Positions 18,875 through 31,264 of a stretch of 64,000 nt of DNA are shown here, piece by piece (position 1 is the stretch's first letter; every line of letters starts with the position of its first letter). The translations under genes and the position numbers were made by a program. The stretch is from Lycium barbarum (taxonomy: Eukaryota; Streptophyta; Magnoliopsida; Solanales; Solanaceae). The DNA lies in NCBI RefSeq assembly GCF_019175385.1, contig NC_083339.1, positions 32,145,637 through 32,209,636 of the forward strand, given 5' to 3'. The notes under the pieces were generated by a model. The model ran no database searches, was not told where the DNA came from, and saw only the letters and a list, made by a program, of their open reading frames with translations.

Positions 18875-21800
18875 CTCATAATCTTGATGTTTCCTCTTGG
18901 ATCTCGTCCGGGGGATGAAATAAGTGCGGGTACTTGGACTTTATATTTTTTTCCGCTTCCCAAGTCATTTTTTCTCGGTTATTATTCCTTCATAAAACTT
19001 TGACTGAAGCTACTTCTTCATTCCTAAGTCTCCGTACTTGCCTGTCTAGTATAGTAAAAGGTACCTCTTCATAGGCTAGTCTTTCTGTTGTTTGAACATC
19101 ATCTACCGGCACGATCCTAGTAGGATCTCCAACAGATTTTCGAAGCATTGAGACATGGAAAACTAGATGGACTGATTTAAGTGCTGAGCGTAAGTCCAAT
19201 CCATAAGCTACTTAACCCACCTTGCGGACAATCTTGTAAGGGCCAATGTATCGAGGACTCAATTTCCCTTTCTTACGAAATCTCATCACGCCTTTCATCG
19301 GTGATACCTTCAGAAATACCCAATCATCAACTTGAAATTCTAAGTCTCACCGACGGTTGTCTGCATAGGATTTTGGCGACTTTGGGCTGTCAACAATCGA
19401 TCTCGAATAATCTTGACCTTTTCCACTTCATGTTGAATCAATTCTGGACCTATCAATTGTGTTTCCCCGACTTCAAACTACCCAATTGGGGATGTACACC
19501 TTCTTCCATATAGAACTTTGTATGGGGCCATTTGAATACTGGAATGATAACTATTGTTGTAAGCAAACTCAATAAGAGGTAAGTGGTCATCCCAATTACC
19601 ACCGAAATCTAGCACACATGCCCGTAACATATCTTCCAAGGTCTGAATAGTGCATTCGCCTTGCTCGTCAGTTTGCGGATCAAATGTTGTGCTAGCTTTA
19701 CCTGAGTACCCAAACCTTCTTGAAAAGACTTCCAGAATTTGGCTATAAATTATGCCCCTCTGTCCGTGATAATAGATATCGGAACACCATCAAGTCTCAC
19801 AATCTCCTTAAGGTACACCCTTGCATAATCTTTTGCAGAGTATGTAGTTCTGACTTGAAGAAAATGTGCGGCTTTCATGAGTCTGTCCACGATAAACCAT
19901 ATGGAATCATATTTGCTTTGGGAATGAGGTAACCCTACAATGAAATCCATGTTTATTCCTTCCCACTTCAAAGTTGGAATTTCCATTGCTTGCAATAGTC
20001 CTCCTTGCCTTTGATGCTCAATTTTCCCTCGTTGACAATTTGGACATTGAGCCACAAATTCTGCTATATCTTTCTTCATTCCATCCCACCAATACATTAG
20101 CTTGAGATCATGGTACATCTTCGTCGCTCATGGGTGAATAGAATATCGAGAATAATAAGCTTCTTCTAGAATTCGACGACGTAATTTTGCAATATTTGGG
20201 ACACATAGCCTGTCTCGGTATGTGAGAAATCCATCCATAGAAATTTCAAATGGTGACTTTTATTTTTCATGAAGTGTATCTCTACAATGGCTCAACTGAG
20301 GATCTTCATATTGACACTCTTTCACCTCCATATCTAAGGATGAAACAGTTGAATTATCAATACCAATTCCCGCACTACCTGAGTCAATTAAGCGAACTCC
20401 AAGATTAGCTAGTTGGTGGAGCTCATGGATTAGTTCTTTCTTCTCCAATGGAACGTCACATAAACTACCCATTGATTTGCGGCTAAGTGCATCAGCCACT
20501 ACATTCGCCTTTCCGGGATGGTATAGAGTACTCACATCATAATCTTTCAGTAGCTCTAACCACTGCCTCTGTCGTAGATTTAACTCCTTCTGCTTAAAAA
20601 TATATTGGAGAATCTTGTGATCTGTATAGATATCGACATGTACACCATACAAGTAATGTCTCCACATCTTTAGTGCGTGGATAACCGCAACCAACTCAAG
20701 GTCATGGGTTAGATAATGCTTCTCGTGTTTCCGCAACTGCCTTGAAGCATAAGCAATGACTTTACCGTGCTGCATTAATACACATCCTAATCCAACACCG
20801 GAGGCATCACAATATATCACATAACCATCTGGCCCTTCTGGAAGCGTTAAGACTGGAGCTGAAATTAACCTATCTTTCAATTCCTGAAAACTGCGTTCAC
20901 AAGCATCATTCTACAAAAATTTAACTGATTTCTGGGTTAGCTTCATCAATGGGACTGAAATAGAGGAAAACCCTTTCACGAATCTTCTATAGTAACCTGC
21001 CAATCCCAGAAAACTACGGACTTCCGTGGGCATTGTAGGCCTTGGCCAAGTCTTCACAGCCTCAATTTTCTAAGTATCAACTCGAATGCCATCAGCTGAA
21101 ATAACATGGCCCAGAAAAGTCATAGAATTGAACCAAAACTAGCATTTTGAAAATTTTGCATACAACTCACGAGTACGAAGACTCCCAAGGACAATGCGTT
21201 AATAGCCTGCATGCTCGGATTCTATCCGAGAATATACCAGAATATCGTCAATAAACATGATCACAAACAGATCTAAGAGTGGCCTGAATACATTTTTCAT
21301 CAAATTCATAAACGCCGTCGGAGCATTAGTCAACCCAAATGACATTACCCGAAATTCATAATGGCCATATCTTGTTCTGAAGGCTGTTTTGGGAATATCT
21401 TCTTCTATAACTCTCTCTTGGTGATAACTTGACCTCAGGTCTATTTTTGAAAACCACTTGACACCCTGTAATTGGTCAAACAAATCATCGATTCTTGGTA
21501 GCGGATATTTATTCTTTATCGTCACCTTATTCAGCTGCCTATAATCAATACACATCTGTAGGGAACCATCTTTCTTTCTCACATATAGGATACGTGCTCC
21601 CCACGGTGATGAACTAGGCCTAATAAACCCCTTCTCAAGTAAATCCTTCAGTTGTGCCTTTAGCTCTTGCAACTCGGCGGGAGCCATTCAGTAAGGAGGA
21701 ATAGAAATAGGCTTGGTTTCTGCTAGTACATCAATAGCAAAATCAATCTCGCTTTCCAGAGGAAGTCCTAGAAGTTCATCTGGAAATACATCTAGAATTT

Positions 21801-22149
21801 CGTTCACTACTGGGACGGATTGAAAAGCCGGCGGCTTTGCTTCGGTGTCACGAACTCGGACTAGGTGATAAATATAGCCTTTAGATATCATCTTCCTCGC
21901 CTTAAGGTAGGAAATAAATCTACCTCTAGGAGATGTTGTATTACCTTTCCATTCAAGCACGGGCTCTCTCGGAAACTGAAATCGAACTACTTTCATTCGG
22001 CAATCGACATTGGCATAACAAGAGGCTAACCAATCCATACCCATAATCACATCAAAATCTAGCATCTCCAGCGCAACTAGGTCAACTTTAGGCTGATGAT
22101 CACATACCACAATTATACAATTCTTATATATTTGTCTAGCTGTCACGGG
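18875..22149 (-). pseudogene. pol: TE5 pol: protease(part)-RT-RNase H-integrase-chromodomain, decayed
   Basis: Read on the minus strand from 22149: the rest of the protease domain (TARQIY, then DVIMGMDWL); reverse transcriptase with [14 protein letters not shown] and catalytic FIDD near 21245; RNase H with YCDASG near 20810 and a TDHK motif; integrase with CPNC near 20035, a (D)RLMKAAHF motif near 19880 and TDRGA at 19750; and a chromodomain-like end (REKMTWEAE) near 18950. Stops and frame breaks separate these blocks, including TGA where relatives have Trp just before RNNNRE. The order is that of Ty3/gypsy chromoviruses. The protease begins on the far side of the TE7 insertion, at 42948. Confidence 0.88.
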
Positions 22150-24743
22150 TGTTATATCCCGAATTTTTGTACGTTGGATTATTCGTAAGCTGAGGTGGGG
22201 TCCACATGTCGATATTTTTTTAAAGGACATATGACAAGTTATATGGATAATATATGTGAAATTAAACACAACTCAAGAAGGACCCTTGAGCCAAATCAAA
22301 CTGGAAGCCCTCCAAAAAAATGTTTTTAAGTTAGGTTTTTGGGTGATCTGACTTCGGGAGGGCATAACCCCATCAATATTTAGGAATTTGAGAAAACCCA
22401 TAAAATGAAAGTTGTAGATAATGGAAATACCTTTCCAAACAGAGTTCGTGGATCTGCATGTGACATCGGGATAAGGAGATATGGACGTTTTAAGGCAGAA
22501 AGGTCGAGCTGGACAGTGGGTTCGGCCCAACCCGATTCCAAGTCGGGTCAGACCCATTACCTATGCCATTTAAGGGAATTTTTCAGCTTTCTCTCCTCAT
22601 TTTCAGACCAAAAACACCCAGAAACTTCTAGAGAGAGAGAGGGAGGAGAACCTTAGAGAGAAAAAGCCATTTTGACCAAAATCTGAGCCCCGAATCCCGA
22701 AGCTCATGAAGAGAAAACTGTTGTACGTCGCGTTGCCTTCAAATTGAGCTAAAACTCAGCTAAGAAGAAGAGTGTTGACGTGGTTGCTGCATACTTAAGG
22801 TAGGATTAAGGTCCCTTTTTCATTATTAACAAGTTTATTTAGATTTTTAACGGATTAGAACGGAGAAAATAGCGTTATAAACTCGTTTGTTGCTTTGTTG
22901 AGATTTATGGATTAAGGGGCTGTTTTAGGTGGATTAAATGGATGGAATTAGCTGAGTTATGTTGTATGATAATTTTTTATATTGTTGTTGATTTTGTTTA
23001 TAAGTTGTTGTTCTTGAATTTGGGAGAATAAAATGTATGAAGATATTGTATACAAAGCGTATACCGGGCTGTTTTATATGATTTTCGTGGATTTTTTGTG
23101 ACAATATTTTGGGGCTGTTTTATGGTTGTTATGAATTGTTTTGTGGGCTGGAATATCGTGGGATTAGCTGTAGTAGTAGTTGTTGTTGTTGTGTTTGTTG
23201 TTATACTATGGATATACGAAAATAAAGAAGTGTATACAAGCATTGGTATACGAATGTATATTGGGCTGTTTTGGAAGTGATTTAAGAATGGATTTAATTC
23301 TAGATTGATATGAAATTGTTGGTGTTGTTGTTGTTGGTATTTTGATTGATGTTTGGCTAAATTCGAATCTCGAGGATTGTTAAGTTTTCAGGGGAAATGC
23401 TGCCCGAATTTCGTTAAGTCATTCGTACTTGGATTGGTTAGTAAGTGATGTGGACGATCTAACTGTGGCTTATGTTATCTTAATTTTAGACCTACGAGCT
23501 CGAGAAGTAGATGTCGGACATTTAAATAAGCGTTAAAGGTATGTAAAGCTAACCCTTCTTTCTTTTTGGCATGATCTTTATGAAACAAACAGACGACTTA
23601 TATATGACTCCAAAGAAGCTCCTATTCTTAGAGCCACTAGGATGGCTAATTTTCTTGACTTCCAGAAGCTATTTCATTATGTCTTGATATGTGTATATGA
23701 TTCCAGAAGTTCTATTTGGATATAATCCATAGTGATATTCGAAAGGTACTTGATATGACTATTGTCTTGATTTTCAAATGATGGTTTGTTTTTATTATTC
23801 TATTGAGTCTCAAATATGATTTAATTTGCATATGGTTGCTCACTACTCTACTCGTGCATGCCTCAACATATCTTTCACTGAGTCCCGGGCCAGGATACCT
23901 TTTCGTGCACAATTTCACTGCATTGTTCACCGAGTCCCTCACTAGAGGGCCGGGTATGGTATATATATATATATATATATATAATGGTGTTCTGATGTGT
24001 TTATAGCGCCAAAGATGGTATGTGGCGACCTTATTCACCGAGTCCCATAATGGGCCTGGTATGATATATGATATTGACATGCATGATTTATGTTTCAAAA
24101 GGCAAGTGTTTTGGTATTCTTGATGTTATACTTGTCTCCTGTACTCCCTATTTCAGTATGTTATACTCAGTACATATTCCGTACTGACCCTCTTTCTTCG
24201 GGGGGCTGCGTTTCATACCCGCAGGTACAGATAGTCGGTTTGGTGACCCTTCAGCATAGGACTCCTACTCAGCTGTCTTGGAGAGCTCCGTTGTTCCGGA
24301 GCCTAGACTTTTGGTACAGATCTTATGATGTATACGTATATGTTTATCCAGGGGTACGGCGGGGCCCTGTCTCGTCATATTTTGCTATCGATACTCTTAG
24401 AGGTCTGTAGACACAAGTGTAGGTTGTGTATAAGTTTGTTCAGTTGTGTCTATACGATGTGCTATGGATATGTTCGTATGTAGTGACAGCCTTGTCGGCT
24501 TGCGCATGATATTGATATGTAGTGGCAGCCTTGTCGGCTTGCGTATCATTTTATGATTTGATCAGTTGTGATTCCTCAGGAGACAGTTATCTGGACATAT
24601 ATATATGATGACGTTATGAACCTTCGTAGTTCTTTTGCAAGTTTCCATATTGTTCATAGTTTCAATTTGGCTATATCTAACAGGTATGTATATGAGTGTC
24701 CAGCTCGGGCACTAGTCATGGCCTATGGGGTTGGGTCGTGACA
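22150..24743 (+). repeat. TE7 5' LTR (2594 bp)
   Basis: It starts tgttatatcccgaa inside TE5 protease and ends gggtcgtgaca before a primer site. The five bases to its left are acggg. Visible modules: a donor-like AAG|GTAGGA near 22798; ttttcag|gggaaatgctgcc at 23386-23404; a donor-like AG|GTATGTAAAG at 23539; a TA run at 23958-23983; and a ccctc/ggggg hairpin at 24188-24204. A second, partial LTR of the same family is at 42131. Confidence 0.87.
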
Positions 24744-24944
24744 AAAGTGGTATCAGTGCGGTTCATCCTCGGAGTGTCTACAGACCGTATCTAGTAGAGT
24801 CTTGTTTATCGGTGTGTTGTGCACCACATCTATAAATAGGAATCTACAGGACATTTAGAGTGTTACCTTTCTTTCATATCTAAGATCGTGCGATAGAGCC
24901 CAACCATGGGAAATGAAATTCCTTATACTAACCCTTGATTTCAG
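24744..24944 (+). promoter_or_regulatory. TE7 leader: primer site, GTGCAC loop hairpin, acceptor-like end
   Basis: The primer site tggtatcagtgc (24748-24759) differs by one base from the initiator tRNA-Met complement. The hairpin gtgtg/cacat (24812-24829) encloses loop ttgtgcac with the palindrome GTGCAC. The leader ends with a TACTAAC-like branch sequence (24928-24934) and tttcag at 24939-24944, but the following sequence reads ccgaagaacg instead of a gag ATG. Confidence 0.75.
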
Positions 24945-27900
24945 CCGAAGAACGGCATCGACAGAAGAAAGTGACTGATGATATTTAGAGCTACAAAGTA
25001 GACAGGTAAGCAACGGTGCGAAAGATGCATGTCAGATAAGGTAAGAATATTGAAGTATGATTGAAATGTAAAGTTGAAGAATGAAAGGGAAGGTAGATAG
25101 GAAGGTATAACAGGGCAGATCGTTAAAGGATCAGGTACGTCTCGAGGTGTGATATGTGAGGTAAGTTTCGACATCTTTATACCTTTACTTGAAATTGGGA
25201 GCCCTGTGTGGCTATGATATGATATGATATGATATATATACGTATGTATGTTGGCCCTGCGAGGCATTGTTGGTATTTCCTGCGTGCAGGTTTTGGGATA
25301 GTAAGAAATACAGAGGAAACTCTGCAAATATTTTCTTGGAAATAAAAGGGAATGAGATATAAGTTCGTAATATGTCATGAGAGATTGTGTCAACAGTAAT
25401 AACAGGATTTGACCAAGTTGCAAGTCTGACTTCGAGAAATAAGTTAACTATTGAATTGATAGTAATAATAATTATGAGGTCAATATCGATAGGCTAAATT
25501 TATCATGTTGGATTAAAGCTTTAAGAGATAATTTAGAAAAGGCTGGCAAATTTTAATAGAGTGTTACATTGAGGTATCAACTGAATTGATAAGTGGGGAT
25601 AAATTACGACGAGTTTATAGTTAGAAGAAGTAATAGTATGACTGAGACAAGAGTACAAAGGAAGAAGAATTGTGACAAATATGAATGTATTGATAAGACA
25701 ACTTGTGAGGTATAGAACAAATAAGAAAGACTTATAAAGTTCTTTTATAGGGAAAGTTCAGAATACAAATTATGTGATAACGGAAGTGATAGTGAGCATA
25801 AGAAAAGAAGGAATTAATTGAAAGAAGGAAATAAGAAGGAAGCGAGTGAGATAACCGTGCAGTAATAGGTTGTGACATATATAGCAGAGAACACGATTAA
25901 TATAAGTGACGGAACTGTGAAAGACCAAACTGTAGAAAGATGAGCAACAAAGCAGAATGAGTGCCAGAAAATGACTGGGATGATAGGAACAAATAGGGTT
26001 GAACAGAACACACTTTGAAAAAGAGAAAGGGACTATGTAGGAGTAGTGTTTTCCGAAAGATACAGGAGTAGCAAGAGATTTCTCGTGCATAGAATAAAAG
26101 ATGGACATAGAATGGAGAAATGGAAAGGAATACTAAATAAAGCACCCAAGATAGACGTAATTAATGGAGTACGAGTGCAAAATAAAAGGGAAATACATAG
26201 CTACGAACATAAAGGTGTAATACAACGACAAGGCGATAAGATAAGACTGTCATTAAGACGAACTTGATATGATTTTGAGTAAGTTAGAAGTCAGTGTCAG
26301 GTACGCAACAAGGGTAGAAGAGCATAAGACATAAAGAAGTACTGCGCGTATATGACTATACCTCAGAAATAGTGAAATCCTTAAAGGACAAGGACTGTAG
26401 GCCTGAGGGACAAATGGTGTATTGTAAATTTATTAAAGGAAACAGATGATGTCGGTTGGGATGAAGATAATGTTACAAGAGAACTTTGGACACTGATCAT
26501 TAGAATATAAGTGCTACCTAATTGAAAATATGGAATGACTACAGGTACTAATTAATTATTGATTGGAGTAAGTGGAATATGGCCTTGGATGAGTTGCTAC
26601 ATTGATTACATTACTCGAGTACAAATTATCAAATAATATTTTATACTATATGTGGAAAGATTCTTGTCGCTTCACGATTTTATTAAAGTTTCGTACGTGG
26701 ATAATCAAAATCATAAATTATAAAGAAAAGATATGGATATGGTACAGTGTGCCAAGTGAATTGAAAAAAAAGGGAGATCAGATGAATTTGAAGATTAGAA
26801 ATAGGGACGTAGAGCGGAATATAAACAGATAATGGTATAAGTACACCCTAAAGGGGGGAAGCGGGTGTGAGAAAAGCAAGTGTAAAATGGAAGCAGTTGA
26901 CACTGCAATATGTTTGATATGGGTACTTAAACTTCAAGTGAGATCCTTTGCCGAAACAAGTTAATAAGATCTGAAAGCCAACAATAAACGGATAGAAGTC
27001 AGGATGATATTTGAGACGGTGTTGAGAATCATTTGTAAAGGTCTTGAATTGTACGACATTAAAAGTGGGTGCTTATGAAAAGAAAGAATACGACAAAAGA
27101 ATGGTAACGAGTAACTTAAGAGATATTATAAAGGATAGCAGTGCTATACTAGATTAGAGGTTAAGATGTTGGCAATGGAATTGTTTGCTAATGATATGTG
27201 ACTTTTAAGTAGCAAAGGAGAGGGGACAGAAAATCCCCTATAATAAGATATGAGAAAAATCAAATAATGAACCAAAGGAAAGGAGTATGACAAGATAGGT
27301 ACGAGCGAGTTTTAGTACGGATGAGTTATGTAAAGCATAATGAATTAGGAGAAGGAAAGACTATGACTAGGATTGGATATATATTATACAAGTTGTACAA
27401 GAATAGTTACGCAACCTACGAATATTTGTATGCTAAGAATGAGACTAAGTGAGTACTAGACAAGTAGAGTAAGGATCCAATAATAACAATGCGGTTGTGA
27501 TATTTTGGACGCATTAAGGAAAGATGTAAAAAAAAAATAGTTTAGCCCCGATACCATTGAAAGATACGAGAGGAGAAGGCAAGGTTAAACATAAAGACTA
27601 TTGGAACGACGCTAAGGTATTTGAGCACCTTCGCATATTCTTGTAAAGGTTGCAACATAGTGTGTGACAGAAAAACTAAGAGCAAAATTTGAGTAAAGAG
27701 GCAGTAGAAGAGTGTGAATTAAAGGTAAGGAAACGACACGAGATGATATGCTCAAAGTGTTACAAGTTGGGTTAAGGGAAATTGTGAAATAATTTGAGCG
27801 AGACGATCAGAACGAGCTGGTTACTAGAAGACAGTGAATTTATATGTCAAATAAAAAAAAATCTTTCAAAATTATACCAGTTAATGATAGACAGAGCATA

Positions 27901-28171
27901 GAGCAGCTATGTAAAGTTACTATATGAGGGAAACTCTAGCGCTACTTGATAGTCAACTCTAAAGATTGAGATTAAGAGCTAAAAAGTAGAATGACAGTTA
28001 AAGTCTTTAAAAGAAGTCGAGAAGTGATACATGAGGCTGAAGATTCAAGGATAGGGACTGGAATATCAGAGCAATGCAAGGTTATTGAAGTAAATAATGT
28101 TACACCTTGGAAAATTTCGTTTTATTCGTCGAGTCTGCAAAGGGTCTAAAGGTTACTAGAGGCATTAAATA
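24945..28171 (+). mobile_element. TE7 interior, non-coding (LARD-like), first part
   Basis: More than 3 kb of strongly purine-rich plus strand without gag, protease, RT or integrase similarity in any frame; the few open frames are short and lack known motifs. It fits a large non-coding retrotransposon derivative that borrows proteins from relatives. A purine run ctaaaggggggaag at 26848-26861 looks like a polypurine tract but is not followed by an LTR. TE8 is inserted after 28171. Confidence 0.65.
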
Positions 28172-31019
28172 TGTCACGACCCATCCCCGTATGTCGTGAC
28201 TAGTGCCCGAACTGGGCACCCCTACGCTCTCATTTACCAGATTCAGCATACAGACGACTCGTACACAATTAAATGAATATCAGACGTAGCTCCACACTAG
28301 TAACTACAACCATATCTACTGCATAGAAGCCGGCAAGGCTATCATACTATACATAACGTACTAAAGCATACATACACGTGGCCGATAGGGCTGCCACGGC
28401 GGATGGGCCGCCCAAACACAATTCACACAACGCGTCCAAACAAAACTGTACATTACCGACGTCTAGGTCTACAGACCTCTAACACGGAACAATAGAATCA
28501 GATGGCGGGACAGGGCCCCGCCGTACCCTGAATGAACATAAACATATACATCGGAAGAGTATGCACCCAAAACGTCGGCTCCGGAACAAAGGGAGCACTT
28601 CGAACCACAAAAGGGAAATCCTACGCCAGTGGGTCACCAAAACGTGTATCTGTACCTGCGGGCATGAAACGCAGCCCTCGAAGAAAGGGGGTCAGTACGA
28701 AAGATGTACTGAGTATGCAAAGCATGAAGTACAGAAAACGAAGACATAACCGAAGTAAAATGTACAGAAGGTGAGCACAATAGCCAAAATACCAAGGTGT
28801 TGCACCTGACGTACAAGTCATACATAAAAGGTTCCGGAAGACAAATACGGCAATCAAAATGCCAAAATACTTTGCTTTCCTTTGAAAAACATTTCCGTCT
28901 CATACACACAGAAAATCAAACACACAATTACCGCGGCCAAAAGTCCAGCGGTCACTATCACACATACCGCGACCAAGTGTCCAGCGGTTAGCATTCCAAA
29001 CCCGACATACCGCGGTCAGGGGTCCAGCGGTCAATGTCGCAGATACCGTGGTCAGGAGTCCAGCGGTCAATATCACAAATGCGGCATGCCGCGGTCAAGA
29101 ATCCAGCGGTCAATGTCGCACACACCGCGGTCAAGAATCCAGTGGTCAATATCACATAGTGCGCCCAATAATATAAATGCCAACTTTATTACTTTCCAAA
29201 CATAAATCACACATGCAAGAATCATGCATCACACAACAATCGTATATCAGGAAAAATACAGAAGGTAAGTAGCTTATCCAGAATATCAGAATACTTACTT
29301 TTATATCATACAAGAATAGCTCAAGTGAGACAAACGAAGGAAGTTTCGGAACTTGTGGGCCCACCTCGGGCCAAGTCGAGGTGGCGGATATAAATTACAA
29401 ACATTGGACTCTATGGAGTCATCCATGAAGGTTTCAAAGCGAGTCTATCACGTCTGTACGGGTTATGGATGTTTGAACAGTTTTCCAACAAAACTTAAGG
29501 GCTATAATTCAATTGTGCTGAATGAATTGTACCAAAACTCAGACTCGCATTTCTATGAGCAGAATAACCCACGAGGCTCAAATCCGAATCTAGTACACCT
29601 AGGACATGCCAAAAGAAGAAAAGGGTAGCTTTACATACCTTAGTTGCGCCTTACGCTCGCTCAAATTTGATTCCCGTTTCGCCCAAAATCTACAAGTGGT
29701 CATATTTACCAATTGTCAATAGTAAGGCTTTTAGCATTCAAATCTTTAATTCACTACTTGTCTACAAAAATTTGGGCAGCATTTCCCCTATAATTTCGCT
29801 GCCCCGAGAATATAACTCGGCTCAAAATATCAACAACCAAACCAACAACAATACCCACAACACCAACAATCATTATAAACACAATATAGCATAACTAATC
29901 TTCTTTCCAACATAACGCAATATCTTTTATTCCAACTTCACATTTTCAACTCAATACCAACATTCTCATATTCATTCCCAACCAAGATCATCACAATACA
30001 ATTCGAAAGCATTACATATCGTTTCTACAAAATATTCACAAAATATACAAAATATACAAACTTCCACCAAAACCATAATTCACCTAAACTTCCAATCTTC
30101 AACATAAACATCCACAACATATTCTTATCTTCCAATTTCATTTACAACAATCATAATTTGCACCTTACCAATTTCATTTCCATATTTACATAAACTACAA
30201 TAAAATTGCATATTTTCCTACAACAACCTTACGACAAATTTTCCCTAACAATAAGAGCCATTTATCTTCTATTTTCATCACAAGGCTACAACAACACAAT
30301 TAACATACTAAATAATTTAATTCATATTCCCCCTCCAATTTGATGCACACGGCCAAACACACACATCCACAACACACGAAATTTTCATACTTTCCATCTA
30401 TTTCCACACACTACAACATATATGCAAGTCTTCCATAATACAAAAGAATGAAATTCTTACCTTTCCAAAATTTTCCACTTGCCGCAAAGGTATTTTCTTG
30501 CCTCAAAAATTATACCACGTTGAAGAGAATCTTGAACTTAGTAGAGATACAAGAAGATTATAATTCTTGAATCAAAGTTGAAGGCTCCAAGATTTTTTTT
30601 TTCTTTTTCTCTTTCCCTTTCCCTTGGCCGATTGCCTCTCCCTTTTTTTTGTTCTTGTTCTTACTTTTGTTTTCTTGAACCTTCTAAGGATAAGCACACA
30701 TATATAATACCCACTTTATTAATTAGTCACATGACCAATTTTCATGGGTTGGGCCAAGCCCTATGGCCGGTTGGGCTCTCCTTTTTTTTGGGCCTCATTT
30801 TCTTATTTTTTTTAGCCCAATTGGCTACAAACCTTGTTTTGTAATTCCTGAAACAAATTCCCAAAATTCCAATTTTGCCCTTGGCCTCCTCCCGTATTTC
30901 CACACCAATGTTGTCATAGCCGACACATTCATACTAAGTAAGGTCCACATATGGCCTCATTCGTTACAAGTCAAAATTATTTCAAATTTTTCGAATATGC
31001 AAAAACACGGGATATAACA
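28172..31019 (-). mobile_element. TE8: solo LTR (2848 bp)
   Basis: It starts tgtcacgacc and ends gggatataaca, flanked by a perfect aaata duplication (28167-28171 and 31020-31024) with no interior, hence a solo LTR. In minus orientation it contains GGCCCAA and CCGGCCAT boxes (about 30750-30830), a gtattatata TATA box (30701-30710), a reversed exon-like module (ttacatacct at 29631-29640; gggcagcatttcccc near 29773), the conserved hairpin with one mismatch (28675-28691), and a tandem array. Confidence 0.9.
28929..29158 (-). repeat. Six-unit tandem array with alternating 36/43-bp spacing in TE8
   Basis: Units start (t/c)accgcgg or tgccgcgg at 28929, 28965, 29008, 29044, 29087 and 29123, giving spacings 36, 43, 36, 43, 36. 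Each unit pairs a ccgcggtc box with a ccagcggtc box. The alternation indicates a 79-bp dimer as the amplified unit. Confidence 0.85.
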
Positions 31020-31024
31020 AAATA

Positions 31025-31264
31025 CTCCAAAGACTGTAAAGTCTAATAAATCGACGAGGGACAGCGCATTATAGAATCTTATGTAAAGATTAAGAGGTAA
31101 GATGCAGTGAACGATACCTCTTAAGGGAGTAACTTATAGAAGAGAGGTACGGACCGAAGGACAAAAGAGGGACGGAAAGTTCAAGATAGCACTTCGTAAG
31201 TGATGCAAAATGTGAAACAGATTTGAAAAATAGGCATATGATAGAAGAGAGGTATTACCTCAAT
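31025..31264 (+). mobile_element. TE7 interior, second part
   Basis: Purine-rich non-coding sequence continuing the TE7 interior after TE8. TE9 is inserted after 31264; the five bases before it are tcaat. The remainder of the TE7 interior is not present to the right of TE9, where a TE7-type LTR fragment follows instead. Confidence 0.65.

Noticed and set aside
22145..22149. acggg beside TE7 and acggg beside TE10 as one shared event
   Set aside because: TE10 has its own perfect pair at 37383-37387 and 40131-40135; the TE7 match is a coincidence of five bases.
24941..25423. 160-codon antisense frame in the TE7 interior
   Set aside because: It is opposite a purine-rich strand that rarely gives stops on the complement; the residues are Ser/Leu/Ile-rich with no family motif.
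26848..26861. Polypurine tract marking a 3' LTR of TE7
   Set aside because: No LTR start (TG...) follows and no LTR-like sequence is present downstream, so it is only a purine run, at most an internal priming site.
28929..29158. CRISPR-like array
   Set aside because: The organism is a plant, the units are degenerate and the spacers are repeats themselves; it is a tandem repeat in an LTR.
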